Assembly: GCA_013288185.1 (NCBI GenBank)
Contig: JABDCK010000011.1
Location: forward strand, 1 to 41,599
Origin: Gammaproteobacteria bacterium
Lineage (GTDB): Bacteria > Pseudomonadota > Gammaproteobacteria > Berkiellales > Berkiellaceae
Direction: 5' to 3'
Length of the DNA stretch: 41,599 bases
Shown here: positions 32,475 to 41,599 of the stretch, piece by piece
Numbering within the stretch: position 1 is the first letter of the stretch
Layout: each line of letters begins with the position of its first letter
Program-made: the position numbers and the translations under genes
The notes under the pieces: model-generated
The model's input: the letters and a program-made list of their open reading frames with translations, nothing else
Database searches by the model: none
What the model was told of the DNA's origin: nothing

Positions 32475-34223
32475 CTGATCCCCGAGCATTTTATTGAATC
32501 GGTACTTGCTAAAACGGATATCGTTTCTTTAATTCAAGCAAGCGTTAAATTAAAGAAATCCGGTATAAATTATAGTGCTTGCTGTCCTTTCCATAATGAA
32601 AAAACCCCCTCTTTTACTGTCAATGCAGCCAAGCAATTTTATCATTGTTTTGGCTGTGGTGCGCATGGTGATGCCATTCGATTTATCATGGAATATGAAG
32701 GTTTACCTTTTATTGATGCACTGGAAAAATTGGCTTCGCGTTTAGGACTGACTATTCCCAAAGATGCGCAAGAAAGTGCTAAAGCACAAGTGAAATTAAG
32801 TACCACTGCAGTGCTAAATAGGGTTGCAGAATTTTATAGCGCACAACTAAAGCATCATCCTGGAGCATCGCATGCGGTTCACTATCTTAAGGCCAGAGGA
32901 TTAACCGGCACGGTGGCCAAAGCCTTTGGGTTAGGATTTGCCCCTGCAGGGTGGGACAACCTGCTTTCTCATTTTCAAAATGATTCTGAAGTGTTGCAAG
33001 TGCTTGAACAAACGGGATTGATTATTAAACATGAGCAGGGTCGTTTTTATGATCGTTTTCGACAGCGTATCATGTTTCCTATTCGAAATCGTAAAGGGGA
33101 AGTCTTAGGCTTTGGGGGGCGGGTTATTGATGATAGCCAACCCAAATATCTAAATTCACCTGAATCTCCCATATTTCAAAAGGGTTATTGTTTATATGGG
33201 ATCTATGAAGCATTAAAGTCGCGACAAAAATGGAAAAGCGCACTTGTGGTTGAAGGATATTTGGATGTAATCGCCCTTGCGCAATTTGGGATAATGGGTG
33301 CACTGGCAACTTTGGGTACGGCAATGACGGTGCATCATTTAACCAGTTTGTTCCAACTCGTAGATGATGTGGTTTTTTGTTTTGATGGGGACAAAGCGGG
33401 GCAAGCGGCGGCATGGAAAGCGTTGCAATTAGTTTTGCCGCTTTTAGTGCAGCCGCGTCAAGTACGGTTTGTATTTTTGCCGCAAGGGACCGATCCGGAT
33501 ACGTATGTGCGTCAACAAGGGGCTGCTGCTTTTTTGGCATTGACGGAAAATAGTACGCCGTTATCAGAGTACTTTTTTTCTATACTCAGCCAGCAAACCC
33601 CTTTGGATTCCGTTGATAATCGAGCCCGTTTTGCAAATACCGCGAGAACCTTCATTGCGCAAATTCCCGATGGTATTTTTAAAGAAATGATGTTTGAACA
33701 ATTAGCGCAATTAGCCGCTAGCTCCGTTGAGGTGGTTAGGGGAGAGAAGTCTTTTCGTTCTTTCTCATCACGAGGATGGAAAAAGAATAAAGTGCTACCA
33801 CCGCCACAACCATTAGCGCCTGCTTTTCTGGCCAGTGCTTTACTGCTCAGAGCGCCACATTTACATGCCCTGGCAAGCGCCAAAAGACCGCTGTGGCAAG
33901 AGATAACGGCCCCTGGAATTGTGCTTTTGAACAAAATAGTAGACTGGATAAATGAACAGCCAAGTATTACCGGTGAGGCATTGCACCAACAGCTACAGGG
34001 CCAAAATGCTGAATTAAAACACTTAGCGGATTGTGAAAACCGGATCATGCTCCTTTCAGATGAAGGGCTCGAGGCAGAGTTTTTGGGTGCACTGGATAGG
34101 TTAATTGTGATAGGTCGCAAGGAAGTAACCGAAAAATTACTTCAAAAATCAAAGACTAGGGAGCTAACCCCTGAAGAAAAACAGCAGTTGAAGGAATTTT
34201 TGCAATATGTGGAATCTATTTAA
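32475..34223 (+). CDS. dnaG: DNA primase DnaG (non-ATG start)
   Basis: 582 residues, equal to E. coli (581), if translation begins at CTG 32475. The frame has TAA at 32469-32471 (the yqeY stop) and no ATG until 32688, which lies after the zinc finger. The translated start (IPEHFIESVLAKTDIVSLI) aligns with E. coli IPRVFINDLLARTDIVDLI, and AGGA sits nine bases before the CTG. CHC2 zinc ligands: Cys37, His40, Cys58, Cys61. TOPRIM motifs VVEGYLD and FCFDGDKAG are present. The C-terminal DnaB-binding domain is present but divergent. It makes RNA primers at the fork. Confidence 0.93.
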   Translation: MIPEHFIESVLAKTDIVSLIQASVKLKKSGINYSACCPFHNEKTPSFTVNAAKQFYHCFGCGAHGDAIRFIMEYEGLPFIDALEKLASRLGLTIPKDAQESAKAQVKLSTTAVLNRVAEFYSAQLKHHPGASHAVHYLKARGLTGTVAKAFGLGFAPAGWDNLLSHFQNDSEVLQVLEQTGLIIKHEQGRFYDRFRQRIMFPIRNRKGEVLGFGGRVIDDSQPKYLNSPESPIFQKGYCLYGIYEALKSRQKWKSALVVEGYLDVIALAQFGIMGALATLGTAMTVHHLTSLFQLVDDVVFCFDGDKAGQAAAWKALQLVLPLLVQPRQVRFVFLPQGTDPDTYVRQQGAAAFLALTENSTPLSEYFFSILSQQTPLDSVDNRARFANTARTFIAQIPDGIFKEMMFEQLAQLAASSVEVVRGEKSFRSFSSRGWKKNKVLPPPQPLAPAFLASALLLRAPHLHALASAKRPLWQEITAPGIVLLNKIVDWINEQPSITGEALHQQLQGQNAELKHLADCENRIMLLSDEGLEAEFLGALDRLIVIGRKEVTEKLLQKSKTRELTPEEKQQLKEFLQYVESI

Positions 34224-34380
34224 ATGTTGACACTCTAACTAAGTAGAGGTGAACGAATTTTCAAGAGCGGGTAGCTCAACGTATGGCTTAAAACGGAAAT
34301 TATGGATAGAATTGGCGGTTACCTCGAGGTAGAGGATTCTTTACCCGGTGGTTTAAGTATTACTTAAGGTGAACCCTACT

Positions 34381-36303
34381 ATGAATCATGTCGACCACGA
34401 GCAACAAGCAGCAACACAATTACAGGATTTAATTGCCGCAGGGAAAGAAAAGGGCTATTTAACATACGCTGAAATCAGTGATTTGTTGCCGTACCATATT
34501 GTCGAGCCTGAACAGGTCGAAGACATCATTAGTATGATGAATGACATGGGTATTGATGTTTATGAAGATGCCCCCGATGAAGATGCACTGAATTTATCTG
34601 AAACTATCATTGATGATGAAGCCGCGCGCGAAGCCGCTGAGGCATTATCTTTTGCTTCTGCAGATAGTGAATTTGGACGTACAACCGATCCGGTACGCAT
34701 GTATATGCGCGAAATGGGTACCGTAGAATTATTGACCCGCCAAGGTGAAATTGAAATTGCAAAACGTATTGAAGTGGGACTCCATCAAGTATTGAGCTCT
34801 TTGGCGGCTTATCCTCCTAATATTGCACATATCTTAAAAGAATATAATCGTTATCGTGCTGATCAAATCCGTTTGGCGGATATTATGAATGGCTTTGCAG
34901 TCGTTGATGAAGAAGAAGGTTCTACAGGAAGTGCGGGTGGCAATACTGGCACTGGCATGCCATTAATGGAAATTGTTCCTGAAGCAGAGCTTGAAGCTGT
35001 TGCCGCAGTATTAGATGAAGAAGTAGAAACGGACGCAGCGGTTGAGGAATTAGATACAGGCCCCGATCCTGAATTAGCCAAGATGCATTTTGACAGGTTA
35101 CAAGAAGCTTACGATAATGTCATGGAAGCTGAAAAGTCTTTAGGATTGGATCATCCTCAAACGGTACAGCGTTATCAGGAAATGGCTGCGGTGTTTGCCG
35201 TATTTAAATTTGTACCGCGCCTATTTGATGAACTGGTCGGCTTTATGCGCAAGCTCCTAGAAGACATTCGTTTTCTAGAAAAAGCCATTATGGCGCTGTG
35301 TGTGCAAAAAGGAAAAATGTCACGGCAACTCTTTGTGACCAATTTCCCAGGAAATGAAGTCAACAAGGAATGGATAGATCAACATATCAACTCTAACAAA
35401 CCTTATTCTGCTGAGTTTAAGAAAATTAAAGACGAGGTATTGGCGTTCCAAGATCAACTGCGCACCATTGAAATCAACGCTGGACGCAGCATCGTTGCGA
35501 TTAAAGAACTGCATCGTAATATGTCTATTGGCGAAGCTAAAGCACGTCGTGCCAAGAAAGAAATGGTGGAAGCAAATTTACGTTTAGTGATCTCAATTGC
35601 CAAGAAATATACCAACCGTGGCTTACAGTTTTTGGATTTGATTCAAGAAGGTAACATTGGCTTAATGAAGGCGGTGGATAAGTTTGAATATCGCCGTGGG
35701 TATAAATTCTCGACCTATGCCACTTGGTGGATTCGTCAAGCGATTACCCGCTCCATTGCTGACCAAGCGCGTACCATTCGTATTCCGGTACATATGATTG
35801 AAACGATTAATAAGCTTAATCGTGTCGCCAGACAAATGCTACAAGAAATGGGCCGTGAACCTACCCCAGAAGAGCTGGGTAAGCGTATGGCAATGCCAGA
35901 AGATAAAATTCGTAAGGTCCTTAAGATCGCTAAAGAACCTATTTCAATGGAAACGCCTATTGGGGATGATGAAGATTCTCATTTAGGGGATTTTATTGAA
36001 GATACGGTTATTGCATCGCCTTCGGATTCTGCAACCACTGCAGGCTTGCGTGAAGCCACACGGCGTATTTTATCTACGTTAACCGCACGTGAAGCTAAAG
36101 TATTGCGTATGCGTTTTGGTATAGATATGAATACCGATCACACATTAGAAGAAGTGGGTAAACAGTTTGATGTGACGCGTGAGCGCATCCGTCAAATTGA
36201 AGCTAAAGCCTTACGTAAACTTCGCCAACCAAGTCGAGCGGATGACTTGCGTAGCTTCTTAATTGAAGGCGAAGACGAAGAGGAACAAAATCCCGTCAAG
36301 TGA
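34381..36303 (+). CDS. rpoD: RNA polymerase primary sigma factor RpoD (sigma-70)
   Basis: 640 residues. Region 1.1 at the N-terminus ([20 protein letters not shown]), region 1.2 ([20 protein letters not shown]), an acidic non-conserved spacer, region 2 ([51 protein letters not shown]), region 3, and region 4 with the -35-reading helix ([20 protein letters not shown]). I chose ATG 34381, with AAGGTG ending nine bases upstream, over the GTG inside that site. It lies 157 bases after dnaG; that gap holds an ACCTCGAGGT palindrome (34321-34330) but no convincing promoter. Confidence 0.97.
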   Translation: MNHVDHEQQAATQLQDLIAAGKEKGYLTYAEISDLLPYHIVEPEQVEDIISMMNDMGIDVYEDAPDEDALNLSETIIDDEAAREAAEALSFASADSEFGRTTDPVRMYMREMGTVELLTRQGEIEIAKRIEVGLHQVLSSLAAYPPNIAHILKEYNRYRADQIRLADIMNGFAVVDEEEGSTGSAGGNTGTGMPLMEIVPEAELEAVAAVLDEEVETDAAVEELDTGPDPELAKMHFDRLQEAYDNVMEAEKSLGLDHPQTVQRYQEMAAVFAVFKFVPRLFDELVGFMRKLLEDIRFLEKAIMALCVQKGKMSRQLFVTNFPGNEVNKEWIDQHINSNKPYSAEFKKIKDEVLAFQDQLRTIEINAGRSIVAIKELHRNMSIGEAKARRAKKEMVEANLRLVISIAKKYTNRGLQFLDLIQEGNIGLMKAVDKFEYRRGYKFSTYATWWIRQAITRSIADQARTIRIPVHMIETINKLNRVARQMLQEMGREPTPEELGKRMAMPEDKIRKVLKIAKEPISMETPIGDDEDSHLGDFIEDTVIASPSDSATTAGLREATRRILSTLTAREAKVLRMRFGIDMNTDHTLEEVGKQFDVTRERIRQIEAKALRKLRQPSRADDLRSFLIEGEDEEEQNPVK

Positions 36304-36328
36304 CATTTTTCTCAAACGGTTGTATTAT
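36300..36328 (+). promoter_or_regulatory. Promoter for the CAU tRNA
   Basis: GTGACA (36300-36305) and TATTAT (36323-36328) are exactly 17 bases apart, with the start expected about six bases before the tRNA. The -35 box overlaps the rpoD stop codon. Confidence 0.55.
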
Positions 36329-36341
36329 TGTATGGCTTTTT

Positions 36342-36403
<62 letters not shown>

Positions 36404-36418
<15 letters not shown>

Positions 36419-36676
36419 GAATTCATCCCCATGAGTGCTACATATTTCTCTAGTGTTTTTTCTTTTGAGGAGGCAGGCTAAATTATCAGCTGACATTTCC
36501 TTCCACGAACATAGCGCTAGAATAGCTTCCTCCATTTTGTCTTGAGTTGATTTTTTCCCTAGATTTTTAATTATATTTCTCAGATCCTTTGGTAAATCTT
36601 GAAAAATCTGTTCAGCATCATCTAATCGGTATTTTTTAATCAAAAAATGATGGAACAAAAAAGTTGCAACAAACAT
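36404..36676 (-). pseudogene. Fragment of a winged-helix protein ending in the tRNA
   Basis: A 90-codon frame whose body (DDAEQIFQDLPKDLRNIIKN, MEEAILALCSWKEMSADNLA, LLKRKN) resembles the C-terminal winged-helix part of AlbA_2/Schlafen-type ATP-binding proteins. After LLKRKN the resemblance stops; the -1 frame continues with KTLEKYVALM, suggesting a frameshift, and the open frame runs into the tRNA 3' end. The N-terminal domains are missing, with only eight open in-frame codons before the ATG. I read it as a decayed remnant, possibly left by integration or excision at the tRNA. Confidence 0.45.
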
Positions 36677-36689
36677 ATCTTGGCTTCTA

Positions 36690-36718
36690 TTATCATATTA
36701 ATACCAGCAATATGATAA
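36690..36718. repeat. Perfect 10-base AT-rich inverted repeat
   Basis: TTATCATATT (36690-36699) and its reverse complement AATATGATAA (36709-36718) are separated by nine bases. The repeat lies between the patatin-type gene and the gene fragment. No U run follows on either strand. The nine-base spacing equals that of the repeats at 16913-16935 and 17515-17551. Confidence 0.55.
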
Positions 36719-36735
36719 GACTTGCCGGATATTAA

Positions 36736-36749
36736 ACGCCTAACGGCGT
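36736..36749 (-). terminator. Weak hairpin at the end of the patatin-type gene
   Basis: ACGCC and GGCGT form a five-base stem across a TAAC loop that includes the stop codon; on the minus strand it is followed by TTTAAT. The stem is short and the U tract poor, so termination here is uncertain. Confidence 0.3.
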
Positions 36750-39700
36750 GGTGCACTTTGGGGTGCAGGAGAAGCGCTTAATGCAGTTTTGACGTCATTT
36801 ATCACTTCATCTATTTTATGGTTGCTAGGATCACCTAGCGTATTATCAATTTTTATCATTTGTGCTCTTATCAAACCGATGCTTTCAGCATTCAATAATC
36901 TATCTATGGTAGGACCATCAATAGTAACATCATTGCTATATCGGGCACCAAGTTCTTTATGCAAAGGCGTCATGCCATAATTTTCAAGATATTGATAAAA
37001 ATAACTATTTTTATCCTTAGGATCTGTTGCCATGTTAAATAGCTTTTTTACTAAACCTACCAATATAGCTATTTCCTGATCATTTTTATCTATATTTCTT
37101 ATATCGCCTCTGACGAGCATTTGAGTAATAAGTGCTCTTAAAATTTGAGTTTGCGCAGGTCTATTGAGATTAGTCGCTCCTGATAAACTGTACCAGGCCT
37201 TTGGCCCCATACTGTCCCAGTAAGAATCTAAATGAGTTTTTAATTCAGTTAATAGAGGCACAGCATTAAAATTTTCTCTGGCTGGTACTACTTCTGCGCT
37301 TTTTTGATCTCTCAGTACAACAGGTTCTGCTTGTCTTCTTAAAATCTCGGGAATCAACGGTTCTAATTCAACACCTATTTGCCGATATGCTATATAGGTT
37401 CGCAAATCTTCTCGAAAAGTATGTGTTAATCTTTTTAAAGAACCTTCATCAATAGGAGGAATTTCAAAGCGTATTAAGCTTTCGGTAAACTCCATGGGCG
37501 GCGTTGCTTCCTTGCTAATCTGATCGAAAGGTTCACGTATATCTATTGGTTTCATTTGTGTAGTCCTTTGCACTTGATTAAAAAGGTCTTCACTATATAC
37601 TGTATTATGATTCAAAGTAACATAGCGCATACTGGTCGTTAAAAGTTGTGCAAAATCGTCATTTGCTTCTATATCTGGAAAGAGCTGATCTTGTATATTC
37701 TTTAAAGTTCTTTCTATGGAGATATGTAAATCACTATTTTCTCCTGTTTGTTTATGGATAATTAACAACGTACCTATAAATTTTACAATATTTTCTAAGC
37801 TATAATTTTCTTCTAATTGTTTTGCTAATATTTCCATTACGCTTAATTGAATAATTCTTTCAGGCGCAACTTTTGCATATTGATGTGCGGTACTTTTTAT
37901 ACCTTCAACTACGGCAGCGCTGGCAGCCACTAAGCCTCCAGCTGCAGTAGAAACCCCATATGCCATCCAAGATAGGGCACTTGCCGTGACAGCTTTTGCA
38001 GCAGAGGCAGGTTGCGCGTAACTGAATCTTGCACCGCTTCTTGCGGCTCTAAAAAAATCAACTGCAAATCCTGTAATTGAATCAGATACGGTCCCTTTTG
38101 GTGCGGTGACACCGGTAATATTTTCTAATGCTTCACTTTCTGGAAATTGTTCTTCGACAAGTCGTTGAATACGTGTGACTGAGGCTGCAGATAACTGTGA
38201 GCATATTGTATTAAGTACCTCAGGTTTATTGCTTTTTAATGCATATACCATTTCTCGAACCGTATTTTTCTCGCCAAATATAAGATCAATTTGAGGTAAA
38301 TTGCTTAATATATCAATTCTATTGTTTTCAATAAGATAATGTAAGGCTGTATATCCTTGAGCATCTACATCTTGTGCAACATCAATGTTTTTACTAAAAA
38401 CGCCACCTCCGTTAAGAACAGCAAAAAATGCCTCTGGGGTGCCATTGACAGCTAAATAATGTAATGCAATTCTGTTACTGAATGCTTCCGTTATTTGTCG
38501 TGTAATTTCTTTATAGCGTCCAACGTAGTGTATACTATTCATAAGTGCAACAACCACCTCTGAATGATTATTTTTTGCTGCAGCTAATAATGCACAAGGA
38601 CAATCAATTGGTCCTGCATCATTTACAGATGCATCTATCTCATTATTTCGCAAATATAGCACCAAATCTATATTTCCTGCTTCACTGGCGGTATATAAAA
38701 GTGATTTCCCTCTTTTCCTCGCTGAAAGCACGGTGTCCATTCCTATTTGCCGAGTTAAATCCGCTATTTCTGTCATGTTAGGTGCTGTGGGTGATTGTGC
38801 TATCTCAAATAAGCGATCTAAATTGCGCTGAAGATTTGTTCTATGAATTTCAAGTCGGCCACACTCGGCAGTGCTTATTTTTGGTTTATCTGCTGGCCAT
38901 AGCTTTTCAGATATTGTTTGGCAAATAGATGATTTAGGCCCTGTCATGATTGCTGCATAGGCATAACTCTGTTGAAGGGGATAGGGTTTAAATTTATTGC
39001 ACAATTCTCTATCTTCATTAAGCTTATTTAGAAAATCAGGTTCCCCATGTTCATAAGCATAACGTAATATATCATCTGCTTGTTTTTCATTTAATTTTGT
39101 ATTGTTTATCATGGTTCTAAAGAGACCATAATTATTGCGTTCAATGACTTCCTGAAAGGCATTTCGATCTGTTGAAGGTTGCACATGTAACGGATCATAG
39201 CCATCCCGTAAAAGTAGTAAAAAGCGATCGCTTGGGTTGCTACTTTCTAATAGACCATCAATAATAGTTGGCGAAGCAAAATTGTTTAGCATTGTTGCAA
39301 ATGAATATTTTATTTCAATCATGCGATTGTGCATAAGGCATCTATCGTAAGTTTTATGCATGAGTGAAATAATTTCATTGGTTTCTTCTATGGGTAGCGT
39401 TGCTAACATACCTAATAAATTATGTACACCATCAAGTTTTTCTAAGGATAAAGGAATAATTTTACTAAGTTGACCTTTAAGTATAAGGATGGCTCGCTCT
39501 CTTCTTTCAGGATCAGAATCTAATAAATTGTCATAGATATTTCTAAGTATTATATCTTTCTGTATAATATTTTCAATGTGTGCTCTTGCTTGAAGTATTG
39601 CTGCCTTTTCTCGGGTATAAATTTCATAGGCCATTGTTTGAGCTGCCAAAATATCCTCTGGAGAACATGCCTTCTTTAAGCGCTTAATGTGAAAAGCTAG

Positions 39701-41431
39701 ATATTTTAATTTAACATTATTTGAATCTCTGAGATTTTTATGTACTTTTGATAATCGAGACTGTTCTTTATAAAATTCTTTACATAAAATTTCAAGCTGA
39801 TGTTTAGGAGAAAGATTTTTAAGCTCTGGTGCAAGTGCGCCAGGATCTCCATTTGCATATGCTGCACCTTCATCTTTATGTGAATTAAGCCAATTCTGCA
39901 TCGCACCATACGCAGCTTCTTTAATTGCCGCATATTTTTCAGGCGATTCAGTTGCTACATCAAATTCAAGTGTTCCTACTCCGACGGTGGGTATTTGAAC
40001 CGTTTGATTTCTATAAATATTCTGTTTTTCTGCCATATCTTCTTTAATAAGTGTTCCTACAACATGAGAAAATAATGCCCTTCCCAATTTATAAAGAGCC
40101 GGAGATTCTCCTTTATAAAGTTTTTGTGCACGACTTAGCGTGATTTTAAATTTTTCTTCTCGCTCTTTTATTGCTCTTTTCTGAATAACAGGCGCTAGTT
40201 CAGCGGCTATTTTTGGACCTTGCTCTGTTATTCTAGGATCAAGATTCTCTAATGAAGTTAAGCTTAAGCCAACAGCGCAGGGGTTAACCCGGTGCAATAT
40301 TTTGTTTTTATCTTCTCCCTCAATGCGAGGAAAGCGTGGATCTGCAAAATCATTCCCGTCACAAACATCAATAGGATAGTTATTTAAAATACCTCCGTCA
40401 GAAAATAAACCGACGTCGTCACCATTTTTTTTGCGTACTGGCCACGCTATAAATGCGCCTGGAAATGACATGGAAGCTCTTAAGGCATCTGCTATTTTAA
40501 CATCTCTAGTATTAGGATCACTATAGGAAAAAGTTATAGACTGATTTTTGAGATATACTGCGGTACTATCAATGCAGGTTGCTTTAAAAATCATGTCTTT
40601 AAGTTCTGGTCTGCTTTTGCGTAATTCATGTAATTCAGCAAAAGTAATATCTGGATCTCCAACGACTTCAGCCAACATATAGCGTGCCAGATTATGGAAC
40701 GTTTCTCCTGGCGAGCCTCCTGAAATTGCTAAACGCATGACTATCCCAGCTACTCCTTCAGCTGGTGCATATCCATCTAAAAAATCTGTAAAATTTAATT
40801 GATCTGATAATTTCTGAAATTGTTCGCCACTTAATCCTAGCCCCAAAGAGAAAGCAGTAATCGCACCAGCAGAGGCCCCAAGAACAACCTCTATATCATC
40901 TAAATAGCCGTTGTCGTCTAATGCCATTGCTACGCTGGGATAAGCAGCTCCTTTTGCGCCACCGCCTTGAATAGCAAGGTATTTTATGGGAGGTTGTGGG
41001 AGAGGGGCAGACGTATCAGATACTTGATGTTCAAAAAATTCTAGATTAAGTAATAGTTGATGAATGGGTAATACTTCAACATGTGCGGGTTCATCTGTAG
41101 GCGCTGTGCCGCGTAATCGCGCTTCTATTGCATGATGAATGTCTTGTAATGATTCAGGGCGTAGATTATCATTAATTTGTTTAGGGGTTATTTGATTGCC
41201 GCTCCATTCAATGGGTGTATTCATGAATTCAGTGTTATCGCTGTATTGCTCTAAAATTTCCTGCGCTATGCGGATATTGCTATTTAATATTAATTCAAAT
41301 GCTCTGACGTCACTTCTTTCTATTTCGTTATGGTACAAGAAGTTTTTTATATTTTCGATCTGACGGTACGCATCTGTTAATCGTTGAACCGCCACTAGAA
41401 CAGGTTCTGATATTGGTCCGGTTGTAGGCAT
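36740..41431 (-). CDS. Giant patatin-like phospholipase with ankyrin repeats (candidate effector)
   Basis: 1563 residues. The patatin domain (about 150-390) has oxyanion motif GGGAKG (156-161), nucleophile Ser187 in GASAG and catalytic Asp345 in SDGG, so it should be an active lipid acyl hydrolase. A long helical middle follows. Ankyrin-like repeats lie at about 905-1060 (LLYTASEAGNIDLVLYLRNN; DAQGYTALHYLIENN). A hydrophobic Ala/Gly-rich stretch (about 1148-1181, GVSTAAGGLVAASAAVVEG) could be a membrane hairpin. There is no signal peptide. The first 100 residues are helical and unrecognised. It stands alone next to a tRNA and is AT-rich. ExoU and VipD are known patatin effectors of type III and IV systems; injection of this protein is inference. 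Confidence 0.88.
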   Translation of the reverse strand: MPTTGPISEPVLVAVQRLTDAYRQIENIKNFLYHNEIERSDVRAFELILNSNIRIAQEILEQYSDNTEFMNTPIEWSGNQITPKQINDNLRPESLQDIHHAIEARLRGTAPTDEPAHVEVLPIHQLLLNLEFFEHQVSDTSAPLPQPPIKYLAIQGGGAKGAAYPSVAMALDDNGYLDDIEVVLGASAGAITAFSLGLGLSGEQFQKLSDQLNFTDFLDGYAPAEGVAGIVMRLAISGGSPGETFHNLARYMLAEVVGDPDITFAELHELRKSRPELKDMIFKATCIDSTAVYLKNQSITFSYSDPNTRDVKIADALRASMSFPGAFIAWPVRKKNGDDVGLFSDGGILNNYPIDVCDGNDFADPRFPRIEGEDKNKILHRVNPCAVGLSLTSLENLDPRITEQGPKIAAELAPVIQKRAIKEREEKFKITLSRAQKLYKGESPALYKLGRALFSHVVGTLIKEDMAEKQNIYRNQTVQIPTVGVGTLEFDVATESPEKYAAIKEAAYGAMQNWLNSHKDEGAAYANGDPGALAPELKNLSPKHQLEILCKEFYKEQSRLSKVHKNLRDSNNVKLKYLAFHIKRLKKACSPEDILAAQTMAYEIYTREKAAILQARAHIENIIQKDIILRNIYDNLLDSDPERRERAILILKGQLSKIIPLSLEKLDGVHNLLGMLATLPIEETNEIISLMHKTYDRCLMHNRMIEIKYSFATMLNNFASPTIIDGLLESSNPSDRFLLLLRDGYDPLHVQPSTDRNAFQEVIERNNYGLFRTMINNTKLNEKQADDILRYAYEHGEPDFLNKLNEDRELCNKFKPYPLQQSYAYAAIMTGPKSSICQTISEKLWPADKPKISTAECGRLEIHRTNLQRNLDRLFEIAQSPTAPNMTEIADLTRQIGMDTVLSARKRGKSLLYTASEAGNIDLVLYLRNNEIDASVNDAGPIDCPCALLAAAKNNHSEVVVALMNSIHYVGRYKEITRQITEAFSNRIALHYLAVNGTPEAFFAVLNGGGVFSKNIDVAQDVDAQGYTALHYLIENNRIDILSNLPQIDLIFGEKNTVREMVYALKSNKPEVLNTICSQLSAASVTRIQRLVEEQFPESEALENITGVTAPKGTVSDSITGFAVDFFRAARSGARFSYAQPASAAKAVTASALSWMAYGVSTAAGGLVAASAAVVEGIKSTAHQYAKVAPERIIQLSVMEILAKQLEENYSLENIVKFIGTLLIIHKQTGENSDLHISIERTLKNIQDQLFPDIEANDDFAQLLTTSMRYVTLNHNTVYSEDLFNQVQRTTQMKPIDIREPFDQISKEATPPMEFTESLIRFEIPPIDEGSLKRLTHTFREDLRTYIAYRQIGVELEPLIPEILRRQAEPVVLRDQKSAEVVPARENFNAVPLLTELKTHLDSYWDSMGPKAWYSLSGATNLNRPAQTQILRALITQMLVRGDIRNIDKNDQEIAILVGLVKKLFNMATDPKDKNSYFYQYLENYGMTPLHKELGARYSNDVTIDGPTIDRLLNAESIGLIRAQMIKIDNTLGDPSNHKIDEVINDVKTALSASPAPQSAPRR

Positions 41432-41599
41432 AATTTCTCTATCCTATCTATAAATTTACGTGTTGTTACACATTACAAATTTCACCCTTTTTCTCTTTCT
41501 ATGTATCGGAACAGGAAATATGTAGTTAACTGAGGTTAGATTCATCTATTTAGAGAAAAGTTGTATTAAAATCAGGGCAATAATTCCTAAAATTAATTT
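41432..41599. other. Upstream region of the patatin-type gene, window end
   Basis: 168 AT-rich bases with no gene visible. A small GTGT-TGTT-ACAC inverted repeat is at 41460-41471. Several AT-rich hexamers could serve as -10 boxes on the minus strand, but none has a matching -35, so no promoter is assigned. The sequence may continue into another gene beyond the window. Confidence 0.3.

Noticed and set aside
32688-34223. dnaG starting at the first ATG
   Set aside because: This start would remove the complete CHC2 zinc finger that is encoded in frame directly upstream.
34227-34255. TTGACA after dnaG as an rpoD promoter
   Set aside because: The -35 is perfect, but no -10-like hexamer lies 16-18 bases downstream (TGAACG at 17).

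Overview
The window reads as chromosomal DNA of a gammaproteobacterium. The evidence is gene order. The left end has yibN-secB-gpsA divergent from gpmI-envC, as in E. coli but without grxC and cysE. There is an ftsY-ftsE-ftsX cluster next to two M16 peptidases and rsmD, an arrangement I recall from pseudomonads. The macromolecular-synthesis block tsaD / rpsU-yqeY-dnaG-rpoD is intact. Base composition is moderate to AT-rich. Interspersed with this housekeeping set are large eukaryotic-type or toxin-like proteins: ankyrin-metalloprotease, Fic/Doc, and patatin-ankyrin. That mixture suggests a host-associated or intracellular lineage such as the Legionellales (Legionella/Coxiella relatives). The order-level placement is inference; no rRNA gene is present.

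Layout. 1-5.9 kb: envC (cut by the window edge), gpmI, yibN, secB, gpsA, trmL, a small lipoprotein, an L,D-transpeptidase and a small membrane-anchored protein. 5.9-9.0 kb (minus strand): an operon of a ThiI-like PP-loop enzyme, a TusA-like sulfur carrier and an unusual compact glutamine synthetase, preceded by an unknown 181-aa protein. 9.1-12.1 kb: typA, a leftward intrinsic terminator with a possible small RNA, and a proline iminopeptidase. 12.1-15.5 kb: accessory pair of an AAA+/DUF234 nuclease-ATPase with its own operator-like promoter and an ankyrin-metzincin protease. 15.5-17.4 kb: tatABC, a HIT protein and a YbaK-type deacylase. 17.5-18.9 kb: palindromic repeats and a Fic/Doc protein. 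18.9-27.8 kb: rsmJ, an aromatic amino-acid permease, ftsX-ftsE-ftsY, two M16 peptidases, rsmD and cca. 27.9-31.5 kb: a HigA-type antitoxin without a toxin, a MidA-type methyltransferase, folB, plsY and tsaD. 31.6-36.4 kb: rpsU with an odd Gly/Ser/Arg tail, yqeY, dnaG with a CTG start, rpoD and a CAU tRNA. 36.4-41.6 kb: a gene fragment running into the tRNA 3' end and a 1563-residue patatin-ankyrin protein.

Genes that work together: FtsE/FtsX and EnvC belong to the same septal murein-hydrolase control pathway in E. coli. FtsY feeds the Sec/YidC membrane route, SecB the Sec route and TatABC the folded-protein route. RpsU, DnaG and RpoD start translation, replication and transcription. TsaD, TrmL, Cca, the CAU tRNA, the ThiI-like/TusA pair and the YbaK-type deacylase all concern tRNA.

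The most interesting items are (1) the ankyrin plus serralysin-like metzincin with an expanded zinc motif, (2) the giant patatin-ankyrin protein beside a tRNA, (3) the Doc-type Fic protein next to palindromic repeats, (4) a GlnA lacking the adenylylation-tyrosine loop and the segment carrying an ammonium-site tyrosine, and (5) ribosomal protein S21 with a 40-residue low-complexity tail. No gap between genes exceeds about 200 bases; no CRISPR array, rRNA gene or transposase was seen.
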